Source: Rhodospirillales bacterium (lineage in GTDB: Bacteria > Pseudomonadota > Alphaproteobacteria > Acetobacterales > Acetobacteraceae). From it: a DNA stretch of 34,206 nucleotides. Under the pieces are notes generated by a model. The model had not been told where the DNA came from. It searched no databases and worked only from the letters and a program-made list of their open reading frames with translations. This document shows positions 1 to 8,234 of the stretch, piece after piece. Position 1 is the first letter of the stretch. Every line of letters starts with the position of its first letter. The stretch spans positions 1 to 34,206 of the forward strand of contig JAQGHV010000243.1 in the NCBI GenBank assembly GCA_028288785.1, read 5' to 3'. Position numbers and translations under genes: made by a program.

Positions 1-1212
1 GCCGCCCTGCGACCCACCGCGCGCGGTCAGCGTGCCCTCGACCAGGGTCGCCTCGGTGGAATTGATCGCGATGGTGCCGCCCTGGCCCAACACGGTGGCG
101 TCGGCGCGAATGATCGCGCCGCGCTCCACGGTGGTGCTGCGCGCCATGGTCTGGTTGCGGCCCACGCCGGTCGTGCCGACCAGCACGGTGCCGCCGCCGG
201 TGCCGCCGGATGCGTCGAGGTTCGCACCAGTGGCGATGCGCACGGAGTGGTTCGACTGCACCGCGATGCGGCCGCCGAGCTGGTTGCTGCCGCCGGTCGC
301 CTCGATGCGCCCCGCCACTTCGACACCGCCGCCGGTGCCGCGCAGCGCGACCTGGCCAATCTGACCGGCCTCGGTATTCGCGCGGATGGTGCCGGTGTTG
401 CGGACCAGGCCCTCGACCAGGTCGCCCGCCGCCGAGGCGGTGAGCAGCACTGAACCACTATTGGCCTCGATCAGGCCCTCATTGGTGACGACCTCCGCGC
501 CGCCGCCGCGCACCGCCTGCGTGATGTCGATGCTGATGAGGCCGTCGCCGGCGAGGTCGAGCGTGAAGGCTTCAGCACCCGCGAGCACAACGCGGCCGAG
601 GCGGGCGCGGATCTCGCCCGTATTCGTCACCCGCGGGCCGGCCAGCACCGCGATGCCGCGATCCATGACGGTGATGCGGCCATCATTGCGCACTTGCGCG
701 CCCGGGCGCGCCGCCTGGTCGAAGCGCATGAGCCCGGCCATGAAATTCTCGTTGGTGATGCCCGGCGCCGTCGCGATCAGCGACCCGACATCGACCTGGG
801 CGCCGCGCGTGAAGACAATACCCGACTGGTTCACCAGCGCGACGCCGCCATTGGCCGTGATGCGTCCGGCGATGACGGAGGGGTCAGGCCCGACCACGCG
901 ATTGAGCGTCCAGCTGCCCGCATTCGGCTGCTGGAACTGCACCGTATTTCCGGCGCCGATGTTGAAGCCTTGCCAGTTGATCGCGGCGCGATCGGTGGTC
1001 TGCGTGATGGTGGTCTGCGTGCCCGCCTGGGCGATGCCGGCCTGGCCGGCCACGACCTGCCCGCCGGTCGGCGCCTGCGCGTGCACGCCGAAGCTCGCGA
1101 GGGCGACCGGCAGCAGCGCCGTCGTCCGCAGCAGCCAGGCGCGCGACGCCGCTGCCGTTCCTGGACGCGGAGCGGCAGGGGCAAGCGGCCGGGGGGCAGC
1201 GCGCTGGGCCAT
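1..1212 (-). CDS. TpsA-type filamentous haemagglutinin family exoprotein (N-terminal part, cut by window edge)
   Basis: Reading the minus strand from the ATG at 1212 gives 404 codons with no stop, running off the window. Residues 1-45 look like an extended signal peptide: an Ala/Pro/Arg-rich stretch, a hydrophobic core (TTALLPVALASFG) and a cleavage-like VHAQA. Residues from about 60 match the two-partner secretion (haemagglutination activity) domain: INWQGFNIGAGNTVQF, then GRITANGGVALVNQSGIVF and GAQVDVGSLIAT. Beyond it are short Gly/Asn/Thr-rich repeats such as VRNDGRITV and VRNTGTIRA, as expected of a right-handed beta-helix stalk. The usual NPNG motif reads NQSG here, a variant seen in some alphaproteobacterial members. 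TpsA proteins are exported by Sec and then secreted across the outer membrane by the partner TpsB, encoded 3 bases upstream. The adhesive, lytic or toxin activity lies in the missing C-terminus, so function is open. Confidence 0.88.
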   Translation of the reverse strand, partial: MAQRAAPRPLAPAAPRPGTAAASRAWLLRTTALLPVALASFGVHAQAPTGGQVVAGQAGIAQAGTQTTITQTTDRAAINWQGFNIGAGNTVQFQQPNAGSWTLNRVVGPDPSVIAGRITANGGVALVNQSGIVFTRGAQVDVGSLIATAPGITNENFMAGLMRFDQAARPGAQVRNDGRITVMDRGIAVLAGPRVTNTGEIRARLGRVVLAGAEAFTLDLAGDGLISIDITQAVRGGGAEVVTNEGLIEANSGSVLLTASAAGDLVEGLVRNTGTIRANTEAGQIGQVALRGTGGGVEVAGRIEATGGSNQLGGRIAVQSNHSVRIATGANLDASGGTGGGTVLVGTTGVGRNQTMARSTTVERGAIIRADATVLGQGGTIAINSTEATLVEGTLTARGGSQGG

Positions 1213-1215
1213 GAT

Positions 1216-2955
1216 CTAGAACCTCACGGAAGTGCGGATGTAGACGTAGTCGCTGCGCAGCGGTTCAGAGTTTTCACCGTTGATCCGTCGCGTCAGGCGC
1301 CGGGCGAATTCGAGATCGATGCCGACCGTCTCGCTGATCACCGTCCGCACACCGCCGCCATGGCTGATCGCCTTCACGTTGCGGTCGGAGGCGAGGTTCT
1401 GCGTCACCCGTCCGTAGTCCTGGAAGACGTAGAACTGGCTGGTGGTGCGGCCGCTGCCCGGAAAGGGGGTCAGCGGCACGTCCCAGCCGGTGTCCATCTG
1501 AAGTTCCAGCGCGTAGCCGTAGCCCCGGTCGCCGGCCGCCTGGCCGACGTAGTAGCCGCGCAGCAGCCGGTTGCCACCGAGGAAGAACCGTTCGGCCGAT
1601 GGCAGGATGTCATTCGTCCACTGGCCTGAGACGAGCCCCTGGATGTTGATCATCGTGTCTACGAAGGGCGCGAACAGCGGCTGGGTCCGCTGGAACTCGC
1701 CCGCCACCTTCAGGAAGTCGAACACGCTGGACTGGCGCGAGACATCGAGCGCGCCGTTGCGGCTTGCCCCGAAGCGGTTCGTCCCCTGGGAGACGCGGAT
1801 GGTGCCGAGATTGATGGACAGCGGCAGCAGCCCGAAGGCGGTATCGCTGAACTGCAGGTCGAACCCACCGCGATAGGCACGGATTTCGTCGCGCGCCACG
1901 CGGGTGCGCGTGCCGCTGATGTCGTTCTCCAGGACCGCGTTGTAGATGTCGAACTGGCCGACCGCCGTCAGGTTCAACGGCCGCGAGCGGATGACGGGGT
2001 AGGAGACGCTGAGCCCGCCGACCTGGGTCGTGGCGGTGAACCCCACGCTCTCCAGCTCGCCGACCGGCCTTGTGATGCCGGTGCCGGCATAAAGCCGCAT
2101 GCGCAGCCCGGAGCCGCCGACGAAGGTCTCGAACGCGGCCTGCGCGAAATACTGGGATTCCCGCTCGGCGAGGAAGGTCGAGATCTCCGTCCGCTCGCCG
2201 TACTCGGTGAAGGAGTTGCCGCTCAGCACCGCGAGCGCCTGGAACGGGCCGGTCAGGCGATAGGCGCGGTTGTCCATCGTGGCGTAGCCGCTGAAGGCGC
2301 GGCGGCTCACCTGCGCCACGAGCCGCAACGCGCCGGGCTCACCCTGAACCGGCTGCAGCAGGCCGCGGACGGTCACCCCTGGCACGTCGGAGGCGAGCAG
2401 CAGCGCGCGCTCCAGCGTTTCCACCTGGACCGGGCGCTGTTCCATCGCGCCGTTGAGGAAGCGCAGCACCTGGGTGCCAGCCGGACCGATATCACCTTCG
2501 AGCCGAACCTCGGCGATATAGCCCTCGGTCACCGAAAGCTGGAGATCGGATTGGTCCGGACCGGAGGGCGCGAGGGCGGCGGCCACGGTGACGAAGGCGT
2601 AGCCGGCATTGCGATAGGCGGTGACGATGGCCAGCCGCGCCTGTTCCACTCGCGCGAGCGTGACGTTCTGACCCTCGAGCGGTGTCACCACCGGGCGCAG
2701 CGTCCCCTCGTCGAGCACCGTGTTGCCCAGGAGGATGACGCGGGCCACCTTCACGCGCCGGCCTTCGCCCGGGCCACGCTGGGCCTCCAGGGGTGCCGGG
2801 GCGATGCTTGGCCCAAGGCGGGGCGTTTCGCGCGGGGTCAGTTCTTCGATGCTGCGGGTCGGTGGGACCGGCGGGGCAATTTGGGCTTCAGCAGCCCAGG
2901 ACAGGAGCGCGAACGTGGCGCCAGCACAAAGTCTGCAGCTCCGCAAACCAGCCAT
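1216..2955 (-). CDS. TpsB outer-membrane transporter, ShlB/FhaC/HecB family
   Basis: 579 residues, usual for the family. A signal peptide (MAGLRSCRLCAGATFALL..AEAQ) is followed by a Pro-rich linker, then POTRA-type sequence at about residues 50-200 (VARVILLGNTVLDEGTLRPVV; VTEGYIAEVRLEGD) and a C-terminal 16-strand barrel domain. Family barrel signatures are visible: RLLRGY at the conserved L6 loop region near residue 455 and FQDYGRV near residue 520; the protein ends in an aromatic, YIRTSVRF, typical of outer-membrane barrels. It would recognise the TPS domain of the TpsA encoded immediately downstream and translocate it. The gene lies 3 bases before tpsA, so the two are surely co-transcribed. 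A Shine-Dalgarno-like AAGGA lies about 12 bases upstream of the start. Assignment is firm; the substrate identity rests on adjacency. Confidence 0.93.
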   Translation of the reverse strand: MAGLRSCRLCAGATFALLSWAAEAQIAPPVPPTRSIEELTPRETPRLGPSIAPAPLEAQRGPGEGRRVKVARVILLGNTVLDEGTLRPVVTPLEGQNVTLARVEQARLAIVTAYRNAGYAFVTVAAALAPSGPDQSDLQLSVTEGYIAEVRLEGDIGPAGTQVLRFLNGAMEQRPVQVETLERALLLASDVPGVTVRGLLQPVQGEPGALRLVAQVSRRAFSGYATMDNRAYRLTGPFQALAVLSGNSFTEYGERTEISTFLAERESQYFAQAAFETFVGGSGLRMRLYAGTGITRPVGELESVGFTATTQVGGLSVSYPVIRSRPLNLTAVGQFDIYNAVLENDISGTRTRVARDEIRAYRGGFDLQFSDTAFGLLPLSINLGTIRVSQGTNRFGASRNGALDVSRQSSVFDFLKVAGEFQRTQPLFAPFVDTMINIQGLVSGQWTNDILPSAERFFLGGNRLLRGYYVGQAAGDRGYGYALELQMDTGWDVPLTPFPGSGRTTSQFYVFQDYGRVTQNLASDRNVKAISHGGGVRTVISETVGIDLEFARRLTRRINGENSEPLRSDYVYIRTSVRF

Positions 2956-3125
2956 GAACGCGGAATTTCCTTAAGCGTACCCCTTAAGTAACATTTAACG
3001 CGCTCAGCAAATAGTAATAATCCGCCTCTGTTTCGTTTTGTGAGACGTCCGGTGGCGTTGTTGGAATAACCGCCTGAACTCCGGCTCAGACCCGGCGTCG
3101 AGGAAGCTTCAACGACCTGTGACCC
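2956..3125. promoter_or_regulatory. Upstream region of tpsBA with CCTTAAG direct repeats
   Basis: This gap is conspicuously AT-richer than its surroundings around 2970-3040. CCTTAAG occurs at 2969-2975 and again at 2982-2988, 13 bases apart, just upstream of the tpsB start on the minus strand. A repeat pair of this spacing could be a regulator site or part of the promoter; no clear -35/-10 pair could be assigned. The call that the tpsBA promoter lies here is inference from position. Confidence 0.3.
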
Positions 3126-3716
3126 TTAGCTTCCAATATTCAGGACCTGAACGCGGCGGTTGCTCACTTCAGGAACCTGCGGGCCCGTACGCACCAGGAG
3201 ATTCGTCTCACCCAAGCCAACAGTCTCAAGCCGCGTGGCGTTGACGCCATAGCGCTGCACCAGGAAGTCCCGCACCGCGGCGGCACGACGCTCGGAGAGT
3301 TGCTGGTTGCGGGCGGCGTCGCCGGTCGTGTCGGTGTGGCCTTCGATGCGAAAGCGGAAACTCGCCAGGGCGGCTGAGGCCAAGGCTTGGCCGAGTGGCG
3401 CAAGCGCCCGCTCCGCCGCCGGCGTCAGGGTGGCTGAGCCGGAGGCGAAGTTCACCAGGACCGACAAGGACGGGGTGCCGGTGGGCGCGGTGGTTTCGGC
3501 GCGGATCGGCGCATCCTGCCTCGGCCGTGCTTGATTCTGGCCCGGCTGGATGATTTCCTGCTGCGGCACCCGGATACCGCGGGTGCTGCCTGGGGTAAGC
3601 TGGTCGATGATGCGCCCGATCAGGGGATCCGGTGCGGAAGACGGCTGGGCGACCGCCGGCGCAAGCATCGCCGGCACGCTCAAGGCAGCCACGATCACGG
3701 CCAGAAATCGGCTCAT
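3126..3716 (-). CDS. OmpA-family peptidoglycan-associated periplasmic/outer-membrane protein
   Basis: 196 residues. A clear Sec signal peptide (MSRFLAVIVAALSVPAML..AVAQ) is followed by a Pro/Gln-rich linker (about residues 25-80) and a C-terminal OmpA domain from about residue 83. The peptidoglycan-binding signature is intact: VNFASGSATLTPAAERAL, then GHTDTTGDAARNQQLSERRA, then NRRVQVLNI at the end. No beta-barrel and no lipobox Cys are visible, so it is probably a soluble periplasmic protein that binds diaminopimelate-containing peptidoglycan. A GAAGGA Shine-Dalgarno sequence precedes the start. It stands alone on the minus strand, divergent from the P450 gene and upstream of tpsBA by 170 bases; it could be read through into tpsBA, but the AT-rich gap argues for a separate promoter. 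Confidence 0.9.
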   Translation of the reverse strand: MSRFLAVIVAALSVPAMLAPAVAQPSSAPDPLIGRIIDQLTPGSTRGIRVPQQEIIQPGQNQARPRQDAPIRAETTAPTGTPSLSVLVNFASGSATLTPAAERALAPLGQALASAALASFRFRIEGHTDTTGDAARNQQLSERRAAAVRDFLVQRYGVNATRLETVGLGETNLLVRTGPQVPEVSNRRVQVLNIGS

Positions 3717-3834
3717 GTTGGAAATCCTTCACTCTGGCCGCAGCATCGCATGAACCTTCGCTTAAACGCACGGTTGAAACTGTTGCCGGCGCGACGCCAT
3801 GGCGCGCCGCACCGTTTCGCGGCTAGGAGAGGCA

Positions 3835-5178
3835 ATGGCGGAAGTGCCCGACCAGCCTCCCCCGATGCCGCGGATCCCCAAACGCGCCGCCGCCGGGCTG
3901 CTAGGTCTCCTGCGTGCGCGTGGCGACATCCTCTCCGCCTTTCCGGAGGAGGCCTACCGGCGAGAGGTGTTCACCCTCCGGCTGCCGCGCCGGCTGCTGC
4001 TGGTCGCCAACCACCCGGACGTGGTGCGCGACATTTTCGTCCTGCGCCATGAGACCTACCAGGCCAAGAGCACGTCGATGGTCCGTGCGCTGGAGCCGGT
4101 GATCGGCGACAGCCTGTTCATCAATCACGGCGCGGTCTGGGAGCAGCGCCGGGCGGCCATCGCGCCGGCCCTTCATATCGCGGGCCTCGCCGCGTTCGAG
4201 ACGCATTTCGCCACCGCCGCAGAGGAACTCGCCGACACCCTCGCTTCGGGGCAGGCCGCGGTGGAGATCGGCGCCCCGCTCGCCGCCGCGACCGCGCGGG
4301 TGATGATGCTGGCTTTGTTCGGCGAGCGCTCGCAGCCGGCCGAAGCCGCTGCGCTGGCCGCGCGATTCACGCTGTACCAGCGGTCGGCCGAGCATCTCGA
4401 CTTGATGGGCCTGCTCGGCCTGCCGGCATGGCTCGGGGCTGGGCAGGGGCGGACGGCGCGCGGTCATGCGGCCGCTCTGCGCGCCATGGTCGGCGAAGCG
4501 CTGGCCGCCGTGGACACGCCGACCGCGGTGATGGAGGCCCTTCGCGCCGCGGCGGGCGACAGCGCCGAGGCGCTGGTCAACGAAGCCTCAATGATGCTGC
4601 TCGCCGGGAGCGAGACCGCTGCCAACGCCCTCACCTGGACGCTGTGGCTGCTGGCGACACACGCCGCGCCGCGGGCGCTGGTCCTTGCCGAGATCGACCG
4701 GCTGCCACCAGGTGCCCCCGATGTCGCGATGCTCGCCGCGCTGCCCTACACGCGCATGGTCCTCTACGAGGCAATGCGGCTCTACCCACCCGTACCCGTG
4801 CTGTCGCGGGAGGCTCTGGCGCCGGGCCGCATCCGGCGTTGGGATGTGCCCAAGGGCAGCCTGGTGCTCGCGGTTCCCTGGCTGATCCACCGGCACAGCG
4901 CCTGGTGGGAGGCGCCGCACAGCTTCCGTCCGGAGCGTTTTTCACCCGAAGCGGCGCGCCTGCAGCCGAAGTTCACCTGGCTCCCCTTCGGGCTCGGCCC
5001 CCGGGTCTGCGCCGGCGCGGCGTTCGGGATGGCGGAGATGCTTACCTTCCTCGCGGCGCTGCTGCGGCGCTTCACCATCGCGCCTGCGCCAGGCTTCGTC
5101 CCACGTCCGCGCGCCCGCCTGACCCTGCGCCCGGCCGACGGCATGCGCCTGGTGCTGACTCACCGTCGCACCCATTGA
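3835..5178 (+). CDS. Cytochrome P450
   Basis: 447 residues from the chosen start. Haem-thiolate monooxygenase signatures are all present: WEQRR (C-helix), the I-helix AGSETAAN near residue 257 with the oxygen-activating acid-Thr pair, YEAMR (the ExxR motif of the K-helix), RPERF, and the haem-binding loop FGLGPRVCAG with the thiolate Cys at residue 392. There is no membrane anchor, so it is a soluble class I bacterial-type enzyme that needs separate ferredoxin and reductase; none is adjacent. The ATG at 3835 is preferred because AGGAGAGG lies just upstream; an in-frame ATG at 3799 would add 12 residues (MARRTVSRLGEA). The sequence layout (AGSETAAN, PPVPVLSREA) resembles CYP4/CYP102-like or CYP110-type fatty-acid or terpenoid hydroxylases, but the substrate is unknown. 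Its nearest downstream neighbour is a TRAP operon. Confidence 0.95.
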   Translation: MAEVPDQPPPMPRIPKRAAAGLLGLLRARGDILSAFPEEAYRREVFTLRLPRRLLLVANHPDVVRDIFVLRHETYQAKSTSMVRALEPVIGDSLFINHGAVWEQRRAAIAPALHIAGLAAFETHFATAAEELADTLASGQAAVEIGAPLAAATARVMMLALFGERSQPAEAAALAARFTLYQRSAEHLDLMGLLGLPAWLGAGQGRTARGHAAALRAMVGEALAAVDTPTAVMEALRAAAGDSAEALVNEASMMLLAGSETAANALTWTLWLLATHAAPRALVLAEIDRLPPGAPDVAMLAALPYTRMVLYEAMRLYPPVPVLSREALAPGRIRRWDVPKGSLVLAVPWLIHRHSAWWEAPHSFRPERFSPEAARLQPKFTWLPFGLGPRVCAGAAFGMAEMLTFLAALLRRFTIAPAPGFVPRPRARLTLRPADGMRLVLTHRRTH

Positions 5179-5247
5179 CCACGCCTGCGGCAGCTGGCGC
5201 CCTCCGCGCGTGCAGTTTCAACTTTCGTGAACCAAAGCTTAGATTTT

Positions 5248-5263
5248 AGGCACTTGCGTGCCT
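5248..5263. promoter_or_regulatory. Inverted repeat upstream of the TRAP operon (candidate operator)
   Basis: AGGCAC-TTGC-GTGCCT is a perfect 6-bp inverted repeat with a 4-base centre, 68 bases before the dctP-like start, just after an AT-rich stretch (AAAGCTTAGATTTT). The 153-base gap between the P450 stop and this operon is the likely promoter region. The repeat could be an operator for a dimeric regulator or the hairpin of a weak P450 terminator. No regulator gene lies nearby. Confidence 0.35.
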
Positions 5264-5331
5264 CGCTCCCGCAGGCGTTACTCGGCGCCCGAGTTGAACG
5301 GCGTCCCGGCGCCGCCTGAGGAGACAGGATC

Positions 5332-6312
5332 ATGACGACCCCCCGGCGTGCCGTCCTTGCGGCCGCGCTCGCAGCCCCGTTCCTGGCACCTCGGCGCGCA
5401 TCCGCCCAGATCCGCTGGCAGATGGCGACCCCGTATCCGGACAGCAATTTCCACACGCGCAACGTCCGCGCCTTCCTCGATGAGGTCCAGGCCGGCAGCG
5501 GCGGTCGCTTCGCGGTGCAGCTGCACTCCAATGCCTCGCTGCTGCCGATGCCGCAGATCAAGCGCGGCGTGCAGACTGGCCAGGTCCAGCTCGGCGAGAT
5601 CCTGCTGACGGCCTATGCGAACGAGGACCCGTTCTTCGACGCCGACGCCATTCCGCAGTTGGTCACCACCCAGCCCCAGGCGAAGAAGCTGGCCGACCTG
5701 CAGAAGCCCTACATCGAGGCCCGGTTCCAGCGGCAGGGCATGCAGCTCCTCTATATGGTGCCTTGGCCGCGCTCGGGCCTCTACTCCCAGACGCCGATGA
5801 CCTCCCTCGACCAGCTGCGCGGCCTGCGCTTCCGCACCTTCAGCCCGACGACGAACCGCTTCGCCGCCCTGATCGGCGCCAACCCGACGCTCGTGCAGTC
5901 CGCCGAACTCGCCCAGGCCTTCGCCACCGGCATCGTGCAGGCGCAGATCACCTCGGCCGCGACCGGTGTGGATACCTCCGCGTGGGATTATGCGCGCTGC
6001 TTCTCGCCGCTTGGCTTCACGATGACCAAGAACGCGGTGTTCGTAACCCGGCGCGACTTCATGGCGCTGCCCGAGGACCTGCGCACCCTGATGCTCGCCG
6101 CCGCCGCACGCGCCGAAACCCGCGGCTATCAGATGCAGAAGGAGGCCGAGGAGGGCACCGAGCGCACGTTGGGCGAGCGCGGCATGACCATCGTCGAGCC
6201 CTCGGCCGAGATGCTGGCCGGGCTGCTTCGGATCAGCGCGACCATGACCGACGAGTGGATCGTCCGTGCCGGCGAGGATGGCCGCCGCCTCATCGACGCG
6301 TACCGCGCCTAA
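5332..6312 (+). CDS. dctP: TRAP transporter substrate-binding protein, DctP family
   Basis: 326 residues. An N-terminal Tat/Sec-like signal (TTPRRAVLAAALAAPFLAPRRASAQ) precedes a TRAP-type periplasmic binding protein. Family features: WQMATPYPDSNFHTRN at the start of the mature protein, IKRGVQTGQVQLGEILL, LRGLRFRTFSPTTNRFAALIGA (with the Arg that normally salt-bridges a substrate carboxylate at LRFR), and QAQITSAATGVD. It captures a small organic acid in the periplasm and delivers it to the DctQM permease encoded next. GAGGAGACAGGATC before the ATG gives a good ribosome binding site. Substrate cannot be named from sequence; carboxylates are usual. Confidence 0.93.
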   Translation: MTTPRRAVLAAALAAPFLAPRRASAQIRWQMATPYPDSNFHTRNVRAFLDEVQAGSGGRFAVQLHSNASLLPMPQIKRGVQTGQVQLGEILLTAYANEDPFFDADAIPQLVTTQPQAKKLADLQKPYIEARFQRQGMQLLYMVPWPRSGLYSQTPMTSLDQLRGLRFRTFSPTTNRFAALIGANPTLVQSAELAQAFATGIVQAQITSAATGVDTSAWDYARCFSPLGFTMTKNAVFVTRRDFMALPEDLRTLMLAAAARAETRGYQMQKEAEEGTERTLGERGMTIVEPSAEMLAGLLRISATMTDEWIVRAGEDGRRLIDAYRA

Positions 6313-6322
6313 GGACGATCGC

Positions 6323-6388
6323 ATGCCTGCATTGTTGACGTACGTCGGTCCCGCCTGTGGCGGGATCGTCGACGGGGTGCGCAGCTAG
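6323..6388 (+). CDS. 21-codon putative leader ORF between dctP and dctQ
   Basis: ATG at 6323 to TAG at 6386-6388 encodes MPALLTYVGPACGG... of 21 residues. An AAGGA Shine-Dalgarno sequence overlapping the dctP stop codon lies 7 bases upstream of the ATG. The stop is separated by one base from the dctQ ATG at 6390, which has no properly spaced Shine-Dalgarno sequence of its own. The arrangement suggests that ribosomes finishing this ORF reinitiate at dctQ. It might instead be chance; alternative dctQ start GTG 6357 lies inside it in another frame. Confidence 0.35.
   Translation: MPALLTYVGPACGGIVDGVRS
6350..6364 (+). promoter_or_regulatory. Intercistronic stem-loop between dctP and dctQ
   Basis: CCCGCC-TGT-GGCGGG is a perfect 6-bp all-GC stem with a 3-base loop in the 77-base gap between the binding protein and the permease genes. 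In binding-protein transport operons such hairpins often protect the upstream mRNA from 3' decay and so raise binding-protein yield over permease. No T-run follows, so it is not a canonical intrinsic terminator. Confidence 0.5.
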
Positions 6389-6389
6389 G

Positions 6390-6923
6390 ATGCGGCGCGC
6401 GTTGGATGCGCTCTACGCCCTGAGCGCCGGGCTCGCCGCGGCCTCGCTGTTCGGCATCTTCGCCGTGATGATGATCCAGATCGGGCTGCGCCAGTTCGAG
6501 GTGCAGTTCTCCGGCTCGGATGACCTCTCCGCCTATCTGTGCGTCGGGACCACCTTCCTGGGGCTCGCCGCTACCTTCAAGCGCGGCGAGCTCATCCGCG
6601 TCGGCATGTTCCTGGAGAAGCTGCCGGTCGGCGCGCGGCGCTGGGCGGAGGTCTTCGCCCTGGCCATGGGTATCGTCGTGATGGGCTACATCACTTGGTG
6701 GACCCTCCAGGACGTGCTGTTCAGCTACGAGATCGAGGAAGTGGCGCAGGGCACCGTGCCCTTCCCGCAATGGATCCCGAAGCTGGTCATGCCGGTGGGT
6801 GGCGGGTTGTTGCTGATCGCCGTGATCGATGAATTCGTCTCCGTCCTGCTCGGCCACGAGCCGGAATACGTGCGTGCGGCCGCCGAGCGCGCCGCGCGCG
6901 GCGATTTCTCGGCGGAGGTTTGA
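6390..6923 (+). CDS. dctQ: TRAP transporter small permease, DctQ family
   Basis: 177 residues from ATG 6390. Four hydrophobic helices are visible: LYALSAGLAAASLFGIFAVM, AYLCVGTTFLGLAATF, VFALAMGIVVMGYITWW and LVMPVGGGLLLIAVIDEFV. The family motif region LRQFEVQFSGSDDLSAYL follows helix 1, and FKRGELIRVGMFLEKLP precedes helix 3, as expected for DctQ. It forms the small membrane subunit that pairs with DctM in the inner membrane. An alternative GTG start at 6357 would add 11 polar residues and sit within the intercistronic hairpin; ATG 6390 is preferred because the first helix then starts in the usual place. The gene ends 6 bases before dctM. Confidence 0.92.
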   Translation: MRRALDALYALSAGLAAASLFGIFAVMMIQIGLRQFEVQFSGSDDLSAYLCVGTTFLGLAATFKRGELIRVGMFLEKLPVGARRWAEVFALAMGIVVMGYITWWTLQDVLFSYEIEEVAQGTVPFPQWIPKLVMPVGGGLLLIAVIDEFVSVLLGHEPEYVRAAAERAARGDFSAEV

Positions 6924-6929
6924 CGGCGT

Positions 6930-8234
6930 ATGGAACTGCTGACCTTCGCGATGCTGCTGCTGGTCCTGTTGTGCTTTTTCCTCGGCGCCGGACTCTGGAT
7001 CTCGATGAGCCTCGCCGCCGTGGGCTTCGTCGCCATGGCAGCGGTGCATCCATCGCCGGGCCTGTTCCTCGCCTCGGCCATGTGGGAATCGAGCGGGTCC
7101 TGGACGCTGGCCGCCCTGCCGATGTTCGTCTGGATGGGCGAGATCCTGTTCCGCACCAAGCTCTCGGAAGAGCTTTTCAACGGCCTCGCACCCTGGGTGC
7201 GCTGGCTGCCGGGACGCCTGCTGCACGTGAACATCCTGGCCTGCGGTATTTTCGGGAGTGTCTCGGGCTCCTCGGCGGCGACCTGCGCCACCGTCTCCAA
7301 GATCGCGCTGCCGGAGCTGCGCCGGCGCGGGTATGATGAAGGCGTCGCGATCGGCAGCTTGGCCACCGCAGGCACGCTCGGCATCCTGATCCCGCCCTCC
7401 ATCATCATGGTGGTCTATGCGGTGGCGGCCCAGGTCTCGATCGTGCGGGTGTTCATCGCCGGGTGCATTCCGGGCCTTCTCGTGATGGGGCTGTTCTCCG
7501 CCTACATCATCGTCTGGGCGCTGCTGAACCCCGACAAGCAGCCCAAGGCCGAGCCGCGCCTGAACTTTGTCGAGAAGATGCGCGTCTCGGTCCAGCTCAT
7601 CCCCTGCGCGCTGCTGATCATCGCGACGATCGGGTCGATGTTCGTGAACGTCGCGACGGCGACGGAGGCCGCGGGCTTCGGCGTGCTGGGCTCGCTGGTG
7701 CTGGCGGCCGTGACGCGCACCCTCACCTGGGAAAGCTTCTACGAGAGCCTGAAGGGTGCGACGCGCCTGTCGTGCATGATCATGTTCATCCTGGCCGGCG
7801 CCGCCTTCCTCACCAAGGCGATGGCGCTGACGGGCATTCCCGCCGCACTCGCGGAAGGGGTGCGCGCGCTGAACCTCGGGCCCTACGGCATCATCGCGAT
7901 ACTCACCGTGGTCTATGTCGTGCTGGGGACGGCTCTCGACGGCGTCTCGATGATCGTGCTCACCACCTCGATCGTGGTGCCGATGATCCAGGCGGCGGGC
8001 TTCGATCTGGTGTGGTTCGGCATCTTCATCGTGCTGCTGGTCGAGATCGCGGAAATCACGCCTCCGGTGGGGTTCAACCTGTTCGTCATGCAGACCATGA
8101 CCGGGCGAGAACAGGGCGAGGTCGCCATGGCATCGCTGCCGTTCTTCATGATGCTGGTAGTGACCGTGGTGCTGATCACCCTGTTCCCGGTGACGCTGGT
8201 GACCGGCCTGCCGGAGTACCTTCTCGCTCGGTAA
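6930..8234 (+). CDS. dctM: TRAP transporter large permease, DctM family
   Basis: 434 residues, usual for DctM (about 430), with 11-12 predicted membrane helices. Characteristic segments: SGSWTLAALPMFVWMGEILF, GSVSGSSAATCATVSKIALPEL, LATAGTLGILIPPSIIMVVYAV (a helical-hairpin Gly-Pro motif) and EIAEITPPVGFNLFVMQ near the C-terminus. It is the ion-coupled transport subunit (Na+ or H+ driven) that receives substrate from the DctP protein. It closes the operon; an AT-rich inverted repeat overlaps its stop codon. Substrate is unknown. Confidence 0.96.
   Translation: MELLTFAMLLLVLLCFFLGAGLWISMSLAAVGFVAMAAVHPSPGLFLASAMWESSGSWTLAALPMFVWMGEILFRTKLSEELFNGLAPWVRWLPGRLLHVNILACGIFGSVSGSSAATCATVSKIALPELRRRGYDEGVAIGSLATAGTLGILIPPSIIMVVYAVAAQVSIVRVFIAGCIPGLLVMGLFSAYIIVWALLNPDKQPKAEPRLNFVEKMRVSVQLIPCALLIIATIGSMFVNVATATEAAGFGVLGSLVLAAVTRTLTWESFYESLKGATRLSCMIMFILAGAAFLTKAMALTGIPAALAEGVRALNLGPYGIIAILTVVYVVLGTALDGVSMIVLTTSIVVPMIQAAGFDLVWFGIFIVLLVEIAEITPPVGFNLFVMQTMTGREQGEVAMASLPFFMMLVVTVVLITLFPVTLVTGLPEYLLAR

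Noticed and set aside
3799-3834. Longer P450 start at 3799
   Set aside because: The ATG at 3835 has a good AGGAG sequence just upstream; the extra 12 residues look like no P450 N-terminus, though this cannot be excluded.
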